This document shows, in pieces, positions 44,268-53,263 of a DNA stretch of 64,000 nt. The stretch's first letter is position 1, and every line of letters starts with the position of its first letter. A program made the position numbers and the translations under genes. The notes below the pieces were generated by a model. The model made no database searches. It was not told the origin of the DNA and saw nothing but the letters and a program-made list of their open reading frames with translations. This DNA comes from Flavobacteriales bacterium (lineage in GTDB: Bacteria > Bacteroidota > Bacteroidia > NS11-12g > UBA9320). The stretch covers positions 62,001 to 126,000 of the forward strand of contig JACJZW010000005.1 of NCBI GenBank assembly GCA_020635355.1, given 5' to 3'.

Positions 44268-44275
44268 CAAACGTA
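44268..44275 (-). promoter_or_regulatory. -7 box for the kelch gene
   Basis: Minus-strand TACGTTTG, an exact TAnnTTTG match, ends 19 bases before the ATG at 44248. Confidence 0.45.
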
Positions 44276-44358
44276 CTAAAAAGGACGCTAATGCTCCGGA
44301 GTGTGAAAAGAGACCTGCGTGAGGTACCACCTCGTAAAATGAAAATTGAGATCTTTGG

Positions 44359-44372
44359 AGTGAGTACACACT
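44359..44372. promoter_or_regulatory. Palindromic operator candidate before the TetR gene
   Basis: AGTGAGTACACACT reads AGTG-n-GTAC-n-CACT, a palindrome except for the two variable positions. It sits between a GATCTTTG -7-like box (44350-44357) and the ATG at 44377, where a repressor would block transcription start. It suits TetR autoregulation. Confidence 0.5.
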
Positions 44373-44376
44373 TTTT

Positions 44377-44943
44377 ATGTATAAAAAAACGAAGATTTTG
44401 GATGCGGCTTTGCTGTTATTTGGCGAAAACGGTATTCATGCCACCACAACGAAATCCATCGCTATTCAAGCAGGCACCAGTGAAGGACTAATTTTTAAGC
44501 ATTTCACCGACAAAAAGACCCTCTTGGTGGCCGTAATTGAACGAGAGGAAAAACGCATTCACCGCACCTTAAATGAATTGGAATCCATTGAAATCCCAAT
44601 TAAAAGATTGGAGGCCATCCTGGAATGGCCCAAGAATAACTATCAGACCTTCAATAACTTCTGGAATCTATACTTCTCCTTGAGATACGGACACCACCAG
44701 TTGATGCCTTCCTTTCATCAATCATCCGTGTTCCAACATTTTATCGAAGTAACTGAGACCTCCTTACGTCAAATGGGTTTCCCGAATCCGGGAACGGAAG
44801 CACTCACGATCTGGTTAACCACTACCGGGTATTTTGTGCATGCCGATTCGCTATACCCCACTCAGATAACCAGTTTGCTGAGACATTATCAGGAATTGTA
44901 TCAAAAAGTGTTTACTCACTTACACGCTACTCACACCATCTGA
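44377..44943 (+). CDS. TetR/AcrR-family transcriptional regulator
   Basis: A 188-residue regulator. The N-terminal TetR helix-turn-helix (about 5-50) has ILDAALLLFGENGIHATTTKSIAIQAGTSEG in several segments, followed by the family-typical LIFKHFTDKKTLL. The helical C-terminal ligand-binding domain is poorly conserved, as usual. Neither flanking gene is an obvious efflux target: the kelch gene diverges upstream and the LVIVD gene follows on the same strand 258 bases later. A palindromic operator candidate precedes the start, suggesting self-repression. The inducer is unknown. Confidence 0.92.
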   Translation: MYKKTKILDAALLLFGENGIHATTTKSIAIQAGTSEGLIFKHFTDKKTLLVAVIEREEKRIHRTLNELESIEIPIKRLEAILEWPKNNYQTFNNFWNLYFSLRYGHHQLMPSFHQSSVFQHFIEVTETSLRQMGFPNPGTEALTIWLTTTGYFVHADSLYPTQITSLLRHYQELYQKVFTHLHATHTI

Positions 44944-45189
44944 TAAAGTCTCGGATATCCTCCAAGTTCCCGATCTCTCCATTCGAATCACCGCTTCTTT
45001 TTCGTCCATTGACCAAATTTCTTCCTTCACCCATCATCATGTAGATCACGGTTTCGTGTCAATATTTCATTGACTCCTCATCTACACGTTCAAAATGTAC
45101 GCTCCTCTCAAGGCCATCCCGTTAGAATCTATTCGCGTCCCATCCAATTTTCGCTAAGTTTAAAATCCGTTCATGCGATTCGAATTGTG

Positions 45190-45197
45190 TATCTTCA
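45190..45197 (+). promoter_or_regulatory. -7-like box just before the LVIVD protein start
   Basis: TATCTTCA has two mismatches to TAnnTTTG and ends four bases before ATG 45202, as at several other genes here. It supports that start over the frame opening at 45070. Confidence 0.3.
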
Positions 45198-45201
45198 CGT
45201 T

Positions 45202-46626
45202 ATGCGGCGGCAAATTCAACACGTCTTGTTCATTAAATGGCTGCTTCTTTTGGCCATTCTCTCCACTCAGTACGCAAATGCTCAAACCGCATGCGACTCC
45301 CTCAATCTTCAACTTCAAAACGATATAGCCGGTAAATGTGCCGATCAGGTGATGACTCTCACCGCCGATCTCAACGGAAAGCCTTATCTCTATGTTGCCA
45401 ATAAATCGGCTGGATTAGTCATCCACGATCTATCGGCTAAGGATCCCCGGAAAGTAGCTCAATTACCCATTGACTCATTCGATAAGTTGGAAGTCATGGG
45501 CGTTTCTCATTATGGTGAGAAATTGTACCTGGCTCTTGGAAATTTTTTCTCTACCAAGGAGGCTTCCGGAATGGCCATTGTTGACATCTCCAATCCGGAA
45601 AAACCCTCTGTAAACGGCCTATGGAAGCATTCCGCCGGAACCGAGGGCGCATCTCAAGTAGTGGTGCACGGCTCAACTGCTTATCTCGCTGCATTCTCAC
45701 ACGGCATATTCATTCTCGATATTTCCAATCCCTCCAATATTCAACTGATCAGCCAGTTTGTTCCCAATCTAAACTTCCCTGACTCGCCTCCGGATTCTAC
45801 CAAAATCAATGCCCGTGGGATGGTGTTGGAAAACGATGTTATCTATTTGAGTTATGACGCCGGTGGAATTCGAATAATCAATGTGAGCAATCCAGCCAAA
45901 CCCAGAGAAACGGGTCGATATTCCAATCCGGTTATGAATAAAAAACCTCGAGCCTACAATAACGCAGTCAAGTACGGCAAGTACCTTTTTTGTGGCGTGG
46001 ATTATTGTGGTATGGAGGTATTGGATGTTTCAGACACCACCAGCATTACTCAGGTATCCTGGTGGAACCCCTGGAAATGTCATGAAAGTCCGCTCAACTG
46101 GTTCTCCAGCAACGGACACGTCAATGAAGTTCGAATGGATACCCTGGAACAGAAGCTTTTTGTTTCTACGGGTAAAAGTGATTTAATGGTGATAGACGTA
46201 TCGGATCCAACTCATCCGGATTCATGCTCCACCTATGGCGGAATTGCAAATAATATCGGGACATGGGGTTTGTCCATCTATGACAATAATGTCTATTTGG
46301 CTTATATCTGCACCCTTGTCCCCTTTACGTCGAATTGGACCGGGGTAAAGCACCTCAAGTTTGATCGATCTACAACCTCCGCGAATCATCGCTTAACGGT
46401 GAATCCACCGAATATTTATCCGAATCCGGCTGGTATTGGTGAGACCATTAACATCGACCTTCCTGTTCGTATTCTCTCCAATTCGCTGTGCGATTGCAGG
46501 GGACAAATCATCCGTTCCGGTTTTGGATCCACGCTATCAACCCAACACCTTCAACCGGGTGCGTATGTCATTCGAATTCAGACCGATTTGGGTGATTATC
46601 AGCACATGATTCTACTATCCAATTAA
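45202..46626 (+). CDS. Secreted LVIVD-repeat protein with T9SS type A sorting domain
   Basis: A 474-residue protein from ATG 45202. The open frame extends 132 bases upstream without a plausible signal peptide. The true N-terminus is MRRQIQHVLFIKWLLLLAIL with cleavage near ANAQ. Four to five LVIVD-type repeats build a propeller-like domain: GLVIHDLSAKDPRKVAQL, GMAIVDISNPEKPSV, GIFILDISNPSNIQL, GIRIINVSNPAKPRE, GMEVLDVSDTTSITQ and LMVIDVSDPTHPDSC. The C-terminal about 80 residues are a type A sorting domain (IYPNPAGIGETINIDL, LQPGAYVIRIQTD). It is exported and surface-displayed or released; the ligand is unknown. Confidence 0.88.
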   Translation: MRRQIQHVLFIKWLLLLAILSTQYANAQTACDSLNLQLQNDIAGKCADQVMTLTADLNGKPYLYVANKSAGLVIHDLSAKDPRKVAQLPIDSFDKLEVMGVSHYGEKLYLALGNFFSTKEASGMAIVDISNPEKPSVNGLWKHSAGTEGASQVVVHGSTAYLAAFSHGIFILDISNPSNIQLISQFVPNLNFPDSPPDSTKINARGMVLENDVIYLSYDAGGIRIINVSNPAKPRETGRYSNPVMNKKPRAYNNAVKYGKYLFCGVDYCGMEVLDVSDTTSITQVSWWNPWKCHESPLNWFSSNGHVNEVRMDTLEQKLFVSTGKSDLMVIDVSDPTHPDSCSTYGGIANNIGTWGLSIYDNNVYLAYICTLVPFTSNWTGVKHLKFDRSTTSANHRLTVNPPNIYPNPAGIGETINIDLPVRILSNSLCDCRGQIIRSGFGSTLSTQHLQPGAYVIRIQTDLGDYQHMILLSN

Positions 46627-46729
46627 GCGTTGGGAGGGAAAAACAACGCGTTCGGAGAAATTTTTCAGCGTTGGGTGATTAATCCGACGGCTTTTCGTTG
46701 ACCCAATTTTTAATCCGTTCCCTGCCCAA

Positions 46730-46737
46730 TACCTTTA
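46730..46737 (+). promoter_or_regulatory. -7-like box before the 46744 gene
   Basis: TACCTTTA differs from TAnnTTTG in the last base and ends six bases before the ATG at 46744. Confidence 0.35.
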
Positions 46738-46743
46738 CCAACC

Positions 46744-47253
46744 ATGAAAGCTATTATTGACCAACTTAGAGGTATCATTCGCCCAACCTGGGACGGAATT
46801 GTTGATGTTTTACCAGAACATTTTATCCGAATCAGGGCGTTGCAGCCCGGAGGTATGCCCTCAATCGGAATTCTCAATCAGGCGTACGAAGATTACTCCC
46901 GCAAACACTTTTTTCCGTACCTGCTGAAGGTAGATGTATCCATGAACCCAAACTACTTATCTGAGCTGGGTTTACCGCAAGATGCGGAATTATGCCGCGC
47001 CTATGAATTTGAAAAAGTCCTCAAAACCCTTTTTGAGCAATCTGCTCCCTCTCATTTTTTGGGACACCTTATACAGGATGGGCACTTCACGATGTGGTGG
47101 TATGTCCGGGATCCATCTAAAACAACGGCCTACTTAAAAATTGCCCCTCAATCCTTTTCGCTCAACTTCACGTTCAATTACACAGAAGATCCATCCTGGG
47201 GTCGTATCATGCGATATGTAAAAACGGAATTCTACACGCCCATTGTCCCTTGA
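46744..47253 (+). CDS. Hypothetical protein
   Basis: A 169-residue protein with no signal peptide or membrane helix. I do not recognise a family. It is aromatic-rich and mixed alpha/beta in appearance (RIRALQPGGMPSIGILNQAY near 29, FLGHLIQDGHFTMWWYVRDP near 105, KTTAYLKIAPQSFSLNF near 125). It could be a small cytoplasmic DUF-type protein. A GNAT gene follows 20 bases downstream with its own TAGTTTTG box in the gap. Coding potential is supported by an unbroken frame and normal codon pattern. Confidence 0.65.
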   Translation: MKAIIDQLRGIIRPTWDGIVDVLPEHFIRIRALQPGGMPSIGILNQAYEDYSRKHFFPYLLKVDVSMNPNYLSELGLPQDAELCRAYEFEKVLKTLFEQSAPSHFLGHLIQDGHFTMWWYVRDPSKTTAYLKIAPQSFSLNFTFNYTEDPSWGRIMRYVKTEFYTPIVP

Positions 47254-47260
47254 GGAACCG

Positions 47261-47268
47261 TAGTTTTG
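47261..47268 (+). promoter_or_regulatory. -7 box directly before the GNAT gene
   Basis: TAGTTTTG is an exact TAnnTTTG match ending five bases before ATG 47274. It implies a near-leaderless transcript and supports that start over the frame opening at 47250. Confidence 0.45.
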
Positions 47269-47273
47269 ACGGG

Positions 47274-47780
47274 ATGACTCAACACACCATTCAACTGGAT
47301 ATATGGGCGGTGGAAGATGCTCCACTTCTTGCCGAATATGCCAATAATCCGAAGATTGCCCAAAATCTTACTGACGCTTTTCCGCATCCCTATACACTAG
47401 AGCATGCTGAGATGTACATCGATCGGGCATTAAAGAATTCCTCGGCTGTGTTACGATGTATTCGATTTAACGACCGGTTTGTGGGTGCCATTGGGCTTCA
47501 TCCACTTATGGACATTTTTTCGCCCAGTGCGGAACTCGGCTATTGGGTAGCGGAACCATTCTGGCATAAAGGGATTGCGACGTCTGCCATCCAACAAATG
47601 GTGAAACTGGGATTCGAACAACTGGATATTTCACGAATTTTCGCCAGACCCTTTGGGTCCAATGTTGGATCGCAGCGAGCATTGGAAGAAGCCGGTTTTC
47701 AATTGGAAATCCGATTGAAGGATACCATTCTGAAAAACCATCGGCTGGAAGACGAACTCATCTATTCTGTCCGCAGATAG
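47274..47780 (+). CDS. GNAT-family N-acetyltransferase (RimJ/RimL-like)
   Basis: A 168-residue GNAT from ATG 47274 (MTQHTIQLDIWAVEDAPLL). The acetyl-CoA-binding core is AELGYWVAEPFWHKGIATSAIQQMV (given in pieces: ELGYWV near 86, then WHKGIATSA near 95-103), followed by the RIFARPFGSNVGSQRALEEAGF loop-helix typical of RimJ/RimL-like enzymes. It transfers an acetyl group to an amine, but the substrate (protein N-terminus, sugar or drug) cannot be told. It probably has its own promoter. Confidence 0.92.
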   Translation: MTQHTIQLDIWAVEDAPLLAEYANNPKIAQNLTDAFPHPYTLEHAEMYIDRALKNSSAVLRCIRFNDRFVGAIGLHPLMDIFSPSAELGYWVAEPFWHKGIATSAIQQMVKLGFEQLDISRIFARPFGSNVGSQRALEEAGFQLEIRLKDTILKNHRLEDELIYSVRR

Positions 47781-47834
47781 GTCGATTCTCCGGCTGATGT
47801 TGATACTTAACCGGGCTCCCGCACGGTTTCAATC

Positions 47835-47842
47835 TATCTTCG
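47835..47842 (+). promoter_or_regulatory. -7-like box before the flippase gene
   Basis: TATCTTCG (one mismatch to TAnnTTTG) ends seven bases before the GTG start at 47850. Confidence 0.35.
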
Positions 47843-47849
47843 CAAGGTC

Positions 47850-49310
47850 GTGGCTTCACCCCTTAAAAAACTAGCATCCGATACGGCTATTTACGGGATC
47901 ACTCATAGTCTGGGTAGATTCTTAAATTTTCTGTTGGTACCGCTCTATACCAGTGTTTTCTCGCTAGAACAATACGGCGTTGTTAGTGTGTACTATGCGT
48001 TGGTGGCCTTTGCAATCGTGGTTCTTACATACGGATTTGAAACGGCCTTTTTTAATTTTTCGAGAAACCAGGATCCCAAGGTGGTTTTCTCTACCGGAAT
48101 TCGTTCTATTCTGGCTACCTCAGCCCTGTTTGTTGTTGTGGGCATCCTTTCCCGGCAACAAATTGCCAACTTTCTGGAATATCCGGACCAATCGCATTTT
48201 GTGGTTCTATTTGTCTTCATCCTGGCATTGGACGCCATCAACGCCCTTCCATTCGCCTGGTTGAGATTTTCCAATCACTCGGCCCGATTTGGCATCATCC
48301 GGCTAGCCGGCATTGCACTAAACATTGGCTTTAACCTGCTATTCCTCATCGTCATTCCACGTATGATTGCTGCAGGTCAAACGGTTTCCTGGTATTCTTC
48401 GGAGTTTGGTATCGGGTATATTTTCTTGTCGAACCTGTTATCGAGCGGACTAACCACGTTGATGCTCCTTCCGCAATTCAGTGGGATTCAAAACGGCTTT
48501 GACCGAGACCTGTGGAAGACCATGATGCAGTATGCTCGTCCCTTGATTTGGGTGGGATTAGCCGGTATTGTGAATGAAACCCTGGATCGGATCTTACTCA
48601 AGAAGATGTTGCCGGTTGAATTGGCCGATTCGGAAATTGCCGTCTACAGTGCCTTCTATAAAATCAGCATTGTGATCACCCTGGCTGTTCAAAGCTTCCG
48701 TTTTGCGGCAGAGCCGTTCTTCTTTGAACATTCTAAAAGTGATCAGCCCCAAAAAACCTATGCACGAATCATGCATTACTTTGTGGTGGTTGTGGCGTTC
48801 TTGTTTCTGGCCACCAGTGTTTTTGCTGAACCACTCGGGCGATTATTCATCCGCAGACCTGAATATTTTGATCACCCGCAATGGAGGGCGCTGGTCCCAA
48901 TATTACTTCTGGCCAACCTCTTTTTGGGCATTGTCTTCAATTTGAACATCTGGTACAAGCTGAAAAATCTCACGGGTATTGGACGGAATATCTCCCTCAT
49001 AGGAGCAGCCATTACCATTGTGTTAAACCTACTGTTGATACCAATCATCGGTATCCTTGGTTCCGCCATCACCACGTTGATTACTTATGGGACTATGGCG
49101 GTGGTGAGCTATTCCGTGGGACAAAAGCACTATCCCATCCCGTACAACTTGAAAATCATTGGTTTCTACATTGTTTTTGCCATCATCCTATATGGGCTTA
49201 ATCAATGGATGCAGGCCTGGCTGGGTACCATTATCCTACCCGGAATAGTAGTCGTAATCGCTTATTCAGCGGTGGTTTACTTCCTCGAAGGTCCACCCAA
49301 AAAAGGTTAA
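47850..49310 (+). CDS. Polysaccharide flippase (Wzx/MATE-like)
   Basis: A 486-residue membrane protein with about 12-14 hydrophobic helices, from GTG 47850 (MASPLKKLASDTAIYGITHS). The start LASDTAIYGITHSLGRFLNFLLVPLYT is typical of polysaccharide biosynthesis/flippase proteins of the MATE/MVF superfamily, which move lipid-linked oligosaccharides across the inner membrane. The stop codon TAA forms part of the -7 box before dut. It heads a run of envelope genes (nucleotidyltransferase, TPR lipoprotein, DUF4292, EnvC-like). I recall this order from other Bacteroidota but cannot check it here. Confidence 0.9.
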   Translation: MASPLKKLASDTAIYGITHSLGRFLNFLLVPLYTSVFSLEQYGVVSVYYALVAFAIVVLTYGFETAFFNFSRNQDPKVVFSTGIRSILATSALFVVVGILSRQQIANFLEYPDQSHFVVLFVFILALDAINALPFAWLRFSNHSARFGIIRLAGIALNIGFNLLFLIVIPRMIAAGQTVSWYSSEFGIGYIFLSNLLSSGLTTLMLLPQFSGIQNGFDRDLWKTMMQYARPLIWVGLAGIVNETLDRILLKKMLPVELADSEIAVYSAFYKISIVITLAVQSFRFAAEPFFFEHSKSDQPQKTYARIMHYFVVVVAFLFLATSVFAEPLGRLFIRRPEYFDHPQWRALVPILLLANLFLGIVFNLNIWYKLKNLTGIGRNISLIGAAITIVLNLLLIPIIGILGSAITTLITYGTMAVVSYSVGQKHYPIPYNLKIIGFYIVFAIILYGLNQWMQAWLGTIILPGIVVVIAYSAVVYFLEGPPKKG

Positions 49311-49315
49311 GTTTG
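49308..49315 (+). promoter_or_regulatory. -7 box for dut, overlapping the flippase stop
   Basis: TAAGTTTG is an exact TAnnTTTG match whose first three bases are the flippase stop codon. It ends 15 bases before the TTG chosen for dut. Confidence 0.45.
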
Positions 49316-49330
49316 CGGAAATTTCTGCGA

Positions 49331-49768
49331 TTGAGAGCTGTTGAAGTCATAAACCGATCCGGATTGGAATTGCCCAATTATCAAACCGCACTTTCTGCCG
49401 GTATGGATTTACGGGCATCCATTGATTCGGAGGTTATCCTTCAACCCATGGAACGTGCGCTCATTGGAACTGGTATTTTTTTGGCACTTCCGGAGGATTG
49501 TGAAGCCCAAATCCGACCCAGATCCGGCATGGCCTTTAAACAAGGACTAACGGTATTAAATGCCCCCGGAACAGTGGATGCAGACTATCGAGGTGAAATA
49601 AAAGTACTGCTGATTAACCTGAGTGCCGAACCTCAGACCGTACAACGAGGTGATCGGATCGCACAAATGGTGGTTAGCCGATACGAACAAATTCAATTTA
49701 AAGCGGTAGATCAGCTCTCCGAAACCATGCGTGGTTCGGGTGGTTATGGTCACACCGGTAAACAATAA
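49331..49768 (+). CDS. dut: Deoxyuridine 5'-triphosphate nucleotidohydrolase
   Basis: A 145-residue trimeric dUTPase from TTG 49331 (MRAVEVINRSGLELPNYQ). The frame opens far upstream inside the flippase gene, so the family N-terminus (VEVINRSG) decides the start; no ATG is available. Motif 1 is AGMDLRASI, motif 2 RPRSGMAFKQG, motif 3 APGTVDADYRGEIKVLL, motif 4 RGDRIAQMVV, and motif 5 GSGGYGHTGK. It removes dUTP to keep uracil out of DNA and supplies dUMP for thymidylate synthesis. The length is normal. Confidence 0.95.
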   Translation: MRAVEVINRSGLELPNYQTALSAGMDLRASIDSEVILQPMERALIGTGIFLALPEDCEAQIRPRSGMAFKQGLTVLNAPGTVDADYRGEIKVLLINLSAEPQTVQRGDRIAQMVVSRYEQIQFKAVDQLSETMRGSGGYGHTGKQ

Positions 49769-49794
49769 CCAAATCAAAAACTACGTAACTGGAA

Positions 49795-50805
49795 ATGAAC
49801 ATCATTATTCCAATGGCCGGTATGGGTAAGCGCATGCGCCCTCACACCCTTACGACGCCAAAACCCCTGTTACCTATTGCCGGAAAACCGATTGTTCGCC
49901 GACTCACGGAAGACATTGCGCGCGTTTGTGGGTCTAAAATCGACAATATTGGTTTTGTTATCTCACGCTCTTTCGGTAAGGAAACGGAGAAGAATCTTCT
50001 CCAAATTGCTGAAGATCTGAATGCAACCGGCCACATTTTCTACCAGGATGAGGCACTGGGAACAGCCCATGCAGTATATTGTGCTCATGACATCCTGAAA
50101 GGCAACATCATTGTAGCATTTGCGGATACCTTGTTTCGTGCTGAGTTTGTGATTGATCCGGATCAGGACGGTATGATCTGGGTTCAAAAAGTAGAAGATC
50201 CCCGGGCCTTTGGTGTGGTACAATTGGATGAATCCGGTATTATCGTTGATTTCCGGGAGAAACCAGAAGTTTTTGTTTCTGATTTGGCCATCATTGGCAT
50301 CTATTATTTCAAGGACGGAGATCGTTTGAAAAAGGAAATTGAATACTTATTGGATAACGACATCAAGGACAAGGGTGAATATCAGCTCACCAATGCCTTG
50401 GAAAACATGAAAAATTCCGGTCTCAAGTTTGTCCCTGGTGAGGTCATCTCCTGGATGGATTGTGGTAACAAAAATGCCACGGTTGCCACCAATAAAGAGG
50501 TGCTGGGCTATTTGAACGGAGAACTGAAACCGGGTACTAACCTCATTTCAGATAACAGCACCATCATTGAGCCTTGTTTCATTGGTAACAACGTTGAACT
50601 TAAAAACACTACCGTTGGTCCGTTTGTGTCCATTGGTGACAATACCAAAATCACCGATTCCGTTATCACCAACAGCATCGTTCAAAACCATACGGTCATC
50701 AGCAATGCCAACTTGAATAATTCTATGATTGGAAATCATGTGGTATATGATGGCGGATCCAATGAGCTGAGTTTAAGCGATTACAGTACGTGTAAAAACG
50801 GATGA
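49795..50805 (+). CDS. Sugar-phosphate nucleotidyltransferase with C-terminal hexapeptide-type domain
   Basis: A 336-residue protein. The N-terminal Rossmann-like nucleotidyltransferase (about 1-235) has MNIIIPMAGMGKRMRPHTL, TPKPLLPIAGKPI and EALGTAHAVYCAHD; the Asp in FADTLF and the YQLTNALENM segment near 200 fit. A left-handed beta-helix follows (about 250-330: NSTIIEPCFIGNNVELKN, TVGPFVSIGDNTKITDSV). It makes an NDP-sugar from a sugar-1-phosphate for envelope polysaccharides. It is part of the dut-to-EnvC operon and overlaps the TPR gene by four bases. The exact sugar is not shown. Confidence 0.9.
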   Translation: MNIIIPMAGMGKRMRPHTLTTPKPLLPIAGKPIVRRLTEDIARVCGSKIDNIGFVISRSFGKETEKNLLQIAEDLNATGHIFYQDEALGTAHAVYCAHDILKGNIIVAFADTLFRAEFVIDPDQDGMIWVQKVEDPRAFGVVQLDESGIIVDFREKPEVFVSDLAIIGIYYFKDGDRLKKEIEYLLDNDIKDKGEYQLTNALENMKNSGLKFVPGEVISWMDCGNKNATVATNKEVLGYLNGELKPGTNLISDNSTIIEPCFIGNNVELKNTTVGPFVSIGDNTKITDSVITNSIVQNHTVISNANLNNSMIGNHVVYDGGSNELSLSDYSTCKNG

Positions 50806-52484
50806 TTCGAATTCGGGTATATGCCATTTTAGTAGGAATCAGCATCCTGTTTTCCTCCTGTGGCGTATTCCGAAAAAAACCAAAATCGTCCGAATCAACG
50901 CTCAGTTATAAAGAGAAGATTCAATTCGACAACCTCTACTTTGAAGCTCAAAAACTCAAGGTAGTTGGTGACTACACGGGTTCTGCCACGCGGTTCAAAG
51001 ACGCGCTTGACATCAACCCCAGGAGCCACGCGGTGATGTATCAATTGGCGAACCTCAATATGGCGGTTCAAAATTTTCACGATGCGGTGTACTGGGCTGA
51101 GCGATCGGTATTGAATAACCCGGGATATAATTTCTGGTACATGGGTCAGTTGGCTCAGGCGTACAGCAAGATTGCCGAATACAAGAAATCGGCAGAGACG
51201 TTTAAGCTGATGGCTCGTCAAGAGCCTGATCGGCCCAGCAATTACATCGAATCCGGAAATCAATTCATTAATGCCAAAGAGTGGAAGTTGGCATTGGAGA
51301 TGTTCAACGCGTTTGAGAAGAAATTTGGCATTGACGAGGATTGCTCCCGAAAGAAGGAGCGACTCTATTTTGAGCTCAACAAACCCAAGGAAGCGATTCA
51401 AACCATGCAGAATCTAGTGGATTCCAATCCACGTGAAGTTCGGTATCGTGGCTTGTTGGCTGAAACATATTTAAGGGCTGGCCAGATTGATAAGGCCTTG
51501 GATGTGTATCAATCCATCCTTGCGTTGGACCCTGATAACGGCTTTGCCTACTTTGGTTTAGCTGATATTTATCGAAAGAAGGGCGACATAGAGACCTCCT
51601 TCCAATATCTCCGAAAGGCCTTCGAAGATCTGGATGTGGCTATTGAGCTCAAACTTCAGGTGCTGGGCACTTTTTACCCATTTGTAAAAACGGATGAGTC
51701 CATTCGAAAGAAATCGATTGAGCTCAGTGAAGTACTGGTTAAAACCCACCCGAACGATGGCGACGCCTATATGGCTCAGGGCGATATCCTCTACGCTGCC
51801 GGCAAGATTGAGGAAGCCCGTCAAAGTCTACTCAGATCGGTTGAATTGGATCCCTCCGTGCTCAACGTTTGGCAGAAATTGTTGAGCATTGATGATGAAA
51901 TCGACAACCTGAATTACATCGAGGCCGACTCCAGAGCGGCATTGGGTTTCTATCCCAATCAAGTGTTCCTGCACATCATTAACGCCTTCGCCAACTTCTC
52001 ACTGGAGAACTACACGGATGCCGTTTCACGGGCTGAAGATGGTTTGGAAATCAGCATCCTAACCAGTGATCGGATTGATTTGCTTTCCATTCTGGCCGAT
52101 GCCAATCACGAACTGGGAAATCATGCAGCGTCCGATAAAGCCTACGATGAATTGCTGGAAATCGACCCAAAGAATGCCCTGGCTTTAAACAACTATTCCT
52201 ATTACCTATCCCTCCGAAATGAACGATTGGAAGATGCCTTAACCATGGTGAAAAAGGCCCTTCAAATTGCTCCCGGACAGGCTTCCTATTTGGATACACA
52301 CGGCTGGGTGCTGTATCTATTGGGACGTTACGACGAGGCCTTGGTACCCCTGAAAAAAGCCTATGAACTGATGCCCAACGAACCTGAAGTGATGGAACAT
52401 TATGGGATGGCATTGATTAAAACTGGCCAAACTGAATTGGGCAATTCGCTGATTGAACGAGCCAAACAACTTTCTAATAGCTAA
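50802..52484 (+). CDS. TPR-repeat lipoprotein
   Basis: A 560-residue protein with a signal sequence and likely lipobox (ISILFSSCG, Cys20), so probably a membrane lipoprotein. The rest is made of about ten tetratricopeptide repeats (YFEAQKLKVVGDYTGSATRF, ALDVYQSILALDPDNGFAYF, AYDELLEIDPKNALALNNYSY, and others to the end), a protein-interaction solenoid. It overlaps the upstream nucleotidyltransferase by four bases and precedes the DUF4292 gene by five. It probably scaffolds envelope assembly; the partner is unknown. Confidence 0.9.
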   Translation: MIRIRVYAILVGISILFSSCGVFRKKPKSSESTLSYKEKIQFDNLYFEAQKLKVVGDYTGSATRFKDALDINPRSHAVMYQLANLNMAVQNFHDAVYWAERSVLNNPGYNFWYMGQLAQAYSKIAEYKKSAETFKLMARQEPDRPSNYIESGNQFINAKEWKLALEMFNAFEKKFGIDEDCSRKKERLYFELNKPKEAIQTMQNLVDSNPREVRYRGLLAETYLRAGQIDKALDVYQSILALDPDNGFAYFGLADIYRKKGDIETSFQYLRKAFEDLDVAIELKLQVLGTFYPFVKTDESIRKKSIELSEVLVKTHPNDGDAYMAQGDILYAAGKIEEARQSLLRSVELDPSVLNVWQKLLSIDDEIDNLNYIEADSRAALGFYPNQVFLHIINAFANFSLENYTDAVSRAEDGLEISILTSDRIDLLSILADANHELGNHAASDKAYDELLEIDPKNALALNNYSYYLSLRNERLEDALTMVKKALQIAPGQASYLDTHGWVLYLLGRYDEALVPLKKAYELMPNEPEVMEHYGMALIKTGQTELGNSLIERAKQLSNS

Positions 52485-52489
52485 CCATT

Positions 52490-53263
52490 TTGAAACCATT
52501 TGTTGCCCTTCTATCCGGATTCCTGTTTGTTCTGCTGTTTAACTCGGGTTGTGGTTCGCAGAAAAAGGCGTTGGAAAGCAACATAGTCCTAACCAGTCTC
52601 ACGGAGAATGCTCCGGATCGATTGGAAAAGAATCTCTTTGATTTGGATCAACTCAGCTTGAAGATTAAAACAACCTACAAGGATAAATCCATGCAGCAGT
52701 CCATCACCATCAACGTGAAGATGATAGACGATTCGCTGATTTGGGCATCGGTAACGGCATTCAATATTGAAGTAGCCCGCGCATTGATTACCGTTGATTC
52801 GTTCAAGTTGATCGATCGAATTAATCGAAAGTACTATTTAGGCGGAATCAATATGATGGAGCGATACCTCAAACAGTCCTTCACCTTGTCCCAACTTCAG
52901 GATTTGTTTGTAGGCAATGCCATGTATCAACCCTCCGGTTATCAATCAACCCGTGACGATGTGCGTCTCGGCCATTTGCTTTATTCCGATTCATCTGTCC
53001 TCAACACCCTCCAGCTAACGGAAGGATTCAGGGTGCGCTACAGTGTGCTGAAGGATCCAACAAACACCCGGGAGGCAGATGTGGATTACGATAATTTCCA
53101 ACGGATCAAAAAATCAGGATCTTTACCTACCAAGATAGGAATCGAGATCACGGGCGACCAATCGCAAAAGATCAATTTGGACATGACTTACTCATCGGTA
53201 AGTATTGATCCCATTGGTCCTGTGAGCTTTTCGATTCCATCAAAATATGAAAAGGGGTTTTAG
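52490..53263 (+). CDS. DUF4292 domain lipoprotein
   Basis: A 257-residue protein starting at TTG 52490, five bases after the TPR stop; no ATG is suitably placed. The signal sequence ends at a lipobox-like FNSGC (Cys21). The body matches the DUF4292 pattern found only in Bacteroidota (LSLKIKTTYKDKSMQQSITI, DDSLIWASVTAFNIEVARAL, NRKYYLGG, LQDLFVGNAMYQ), reminiscent of LolB/LolA-like folds. It probably binds a lipophilic molecule in the periplasm; this is inferred from fold resemblance. It overlaps the EnvC-like gene by 17 bases. Confidence 0.85.
   Translation: MKPFVALLSGFLFVLLFNSGCGSQKKALESNIVLTSLTENAPDRLEKNLFDLDQLSLKIKTTYKDKSMQQSITINVKMIDDSLIWASVTAFNIEVARALITVDSFKLIDRINRKYYLGGINMMERYLKQSFTLSQLQDLFVGNAMYQPSGYQSTRDDVRLGHLLYSDSSVLNTLQLTEGFRVRYSVLKDPTNTREADVDYDNFQRIKKSGSLPTKIGIEITGDQSQKINLDMTYSSVSIDPIGPVSFSIPSKYEKGF

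Noticed and set aside
45070..45201. Longer start of the LVIVD protein
   Set aside because: The extra 44 residues precede a perfect signal peptide, so they are leader DNA.
44944..45201. Possible tRNA or small RNA between the TetR and LVIVD genes
   Set aside because: TTCGAATC-like bits occur, but no acceptor stem or cloverleaf can be drawn.
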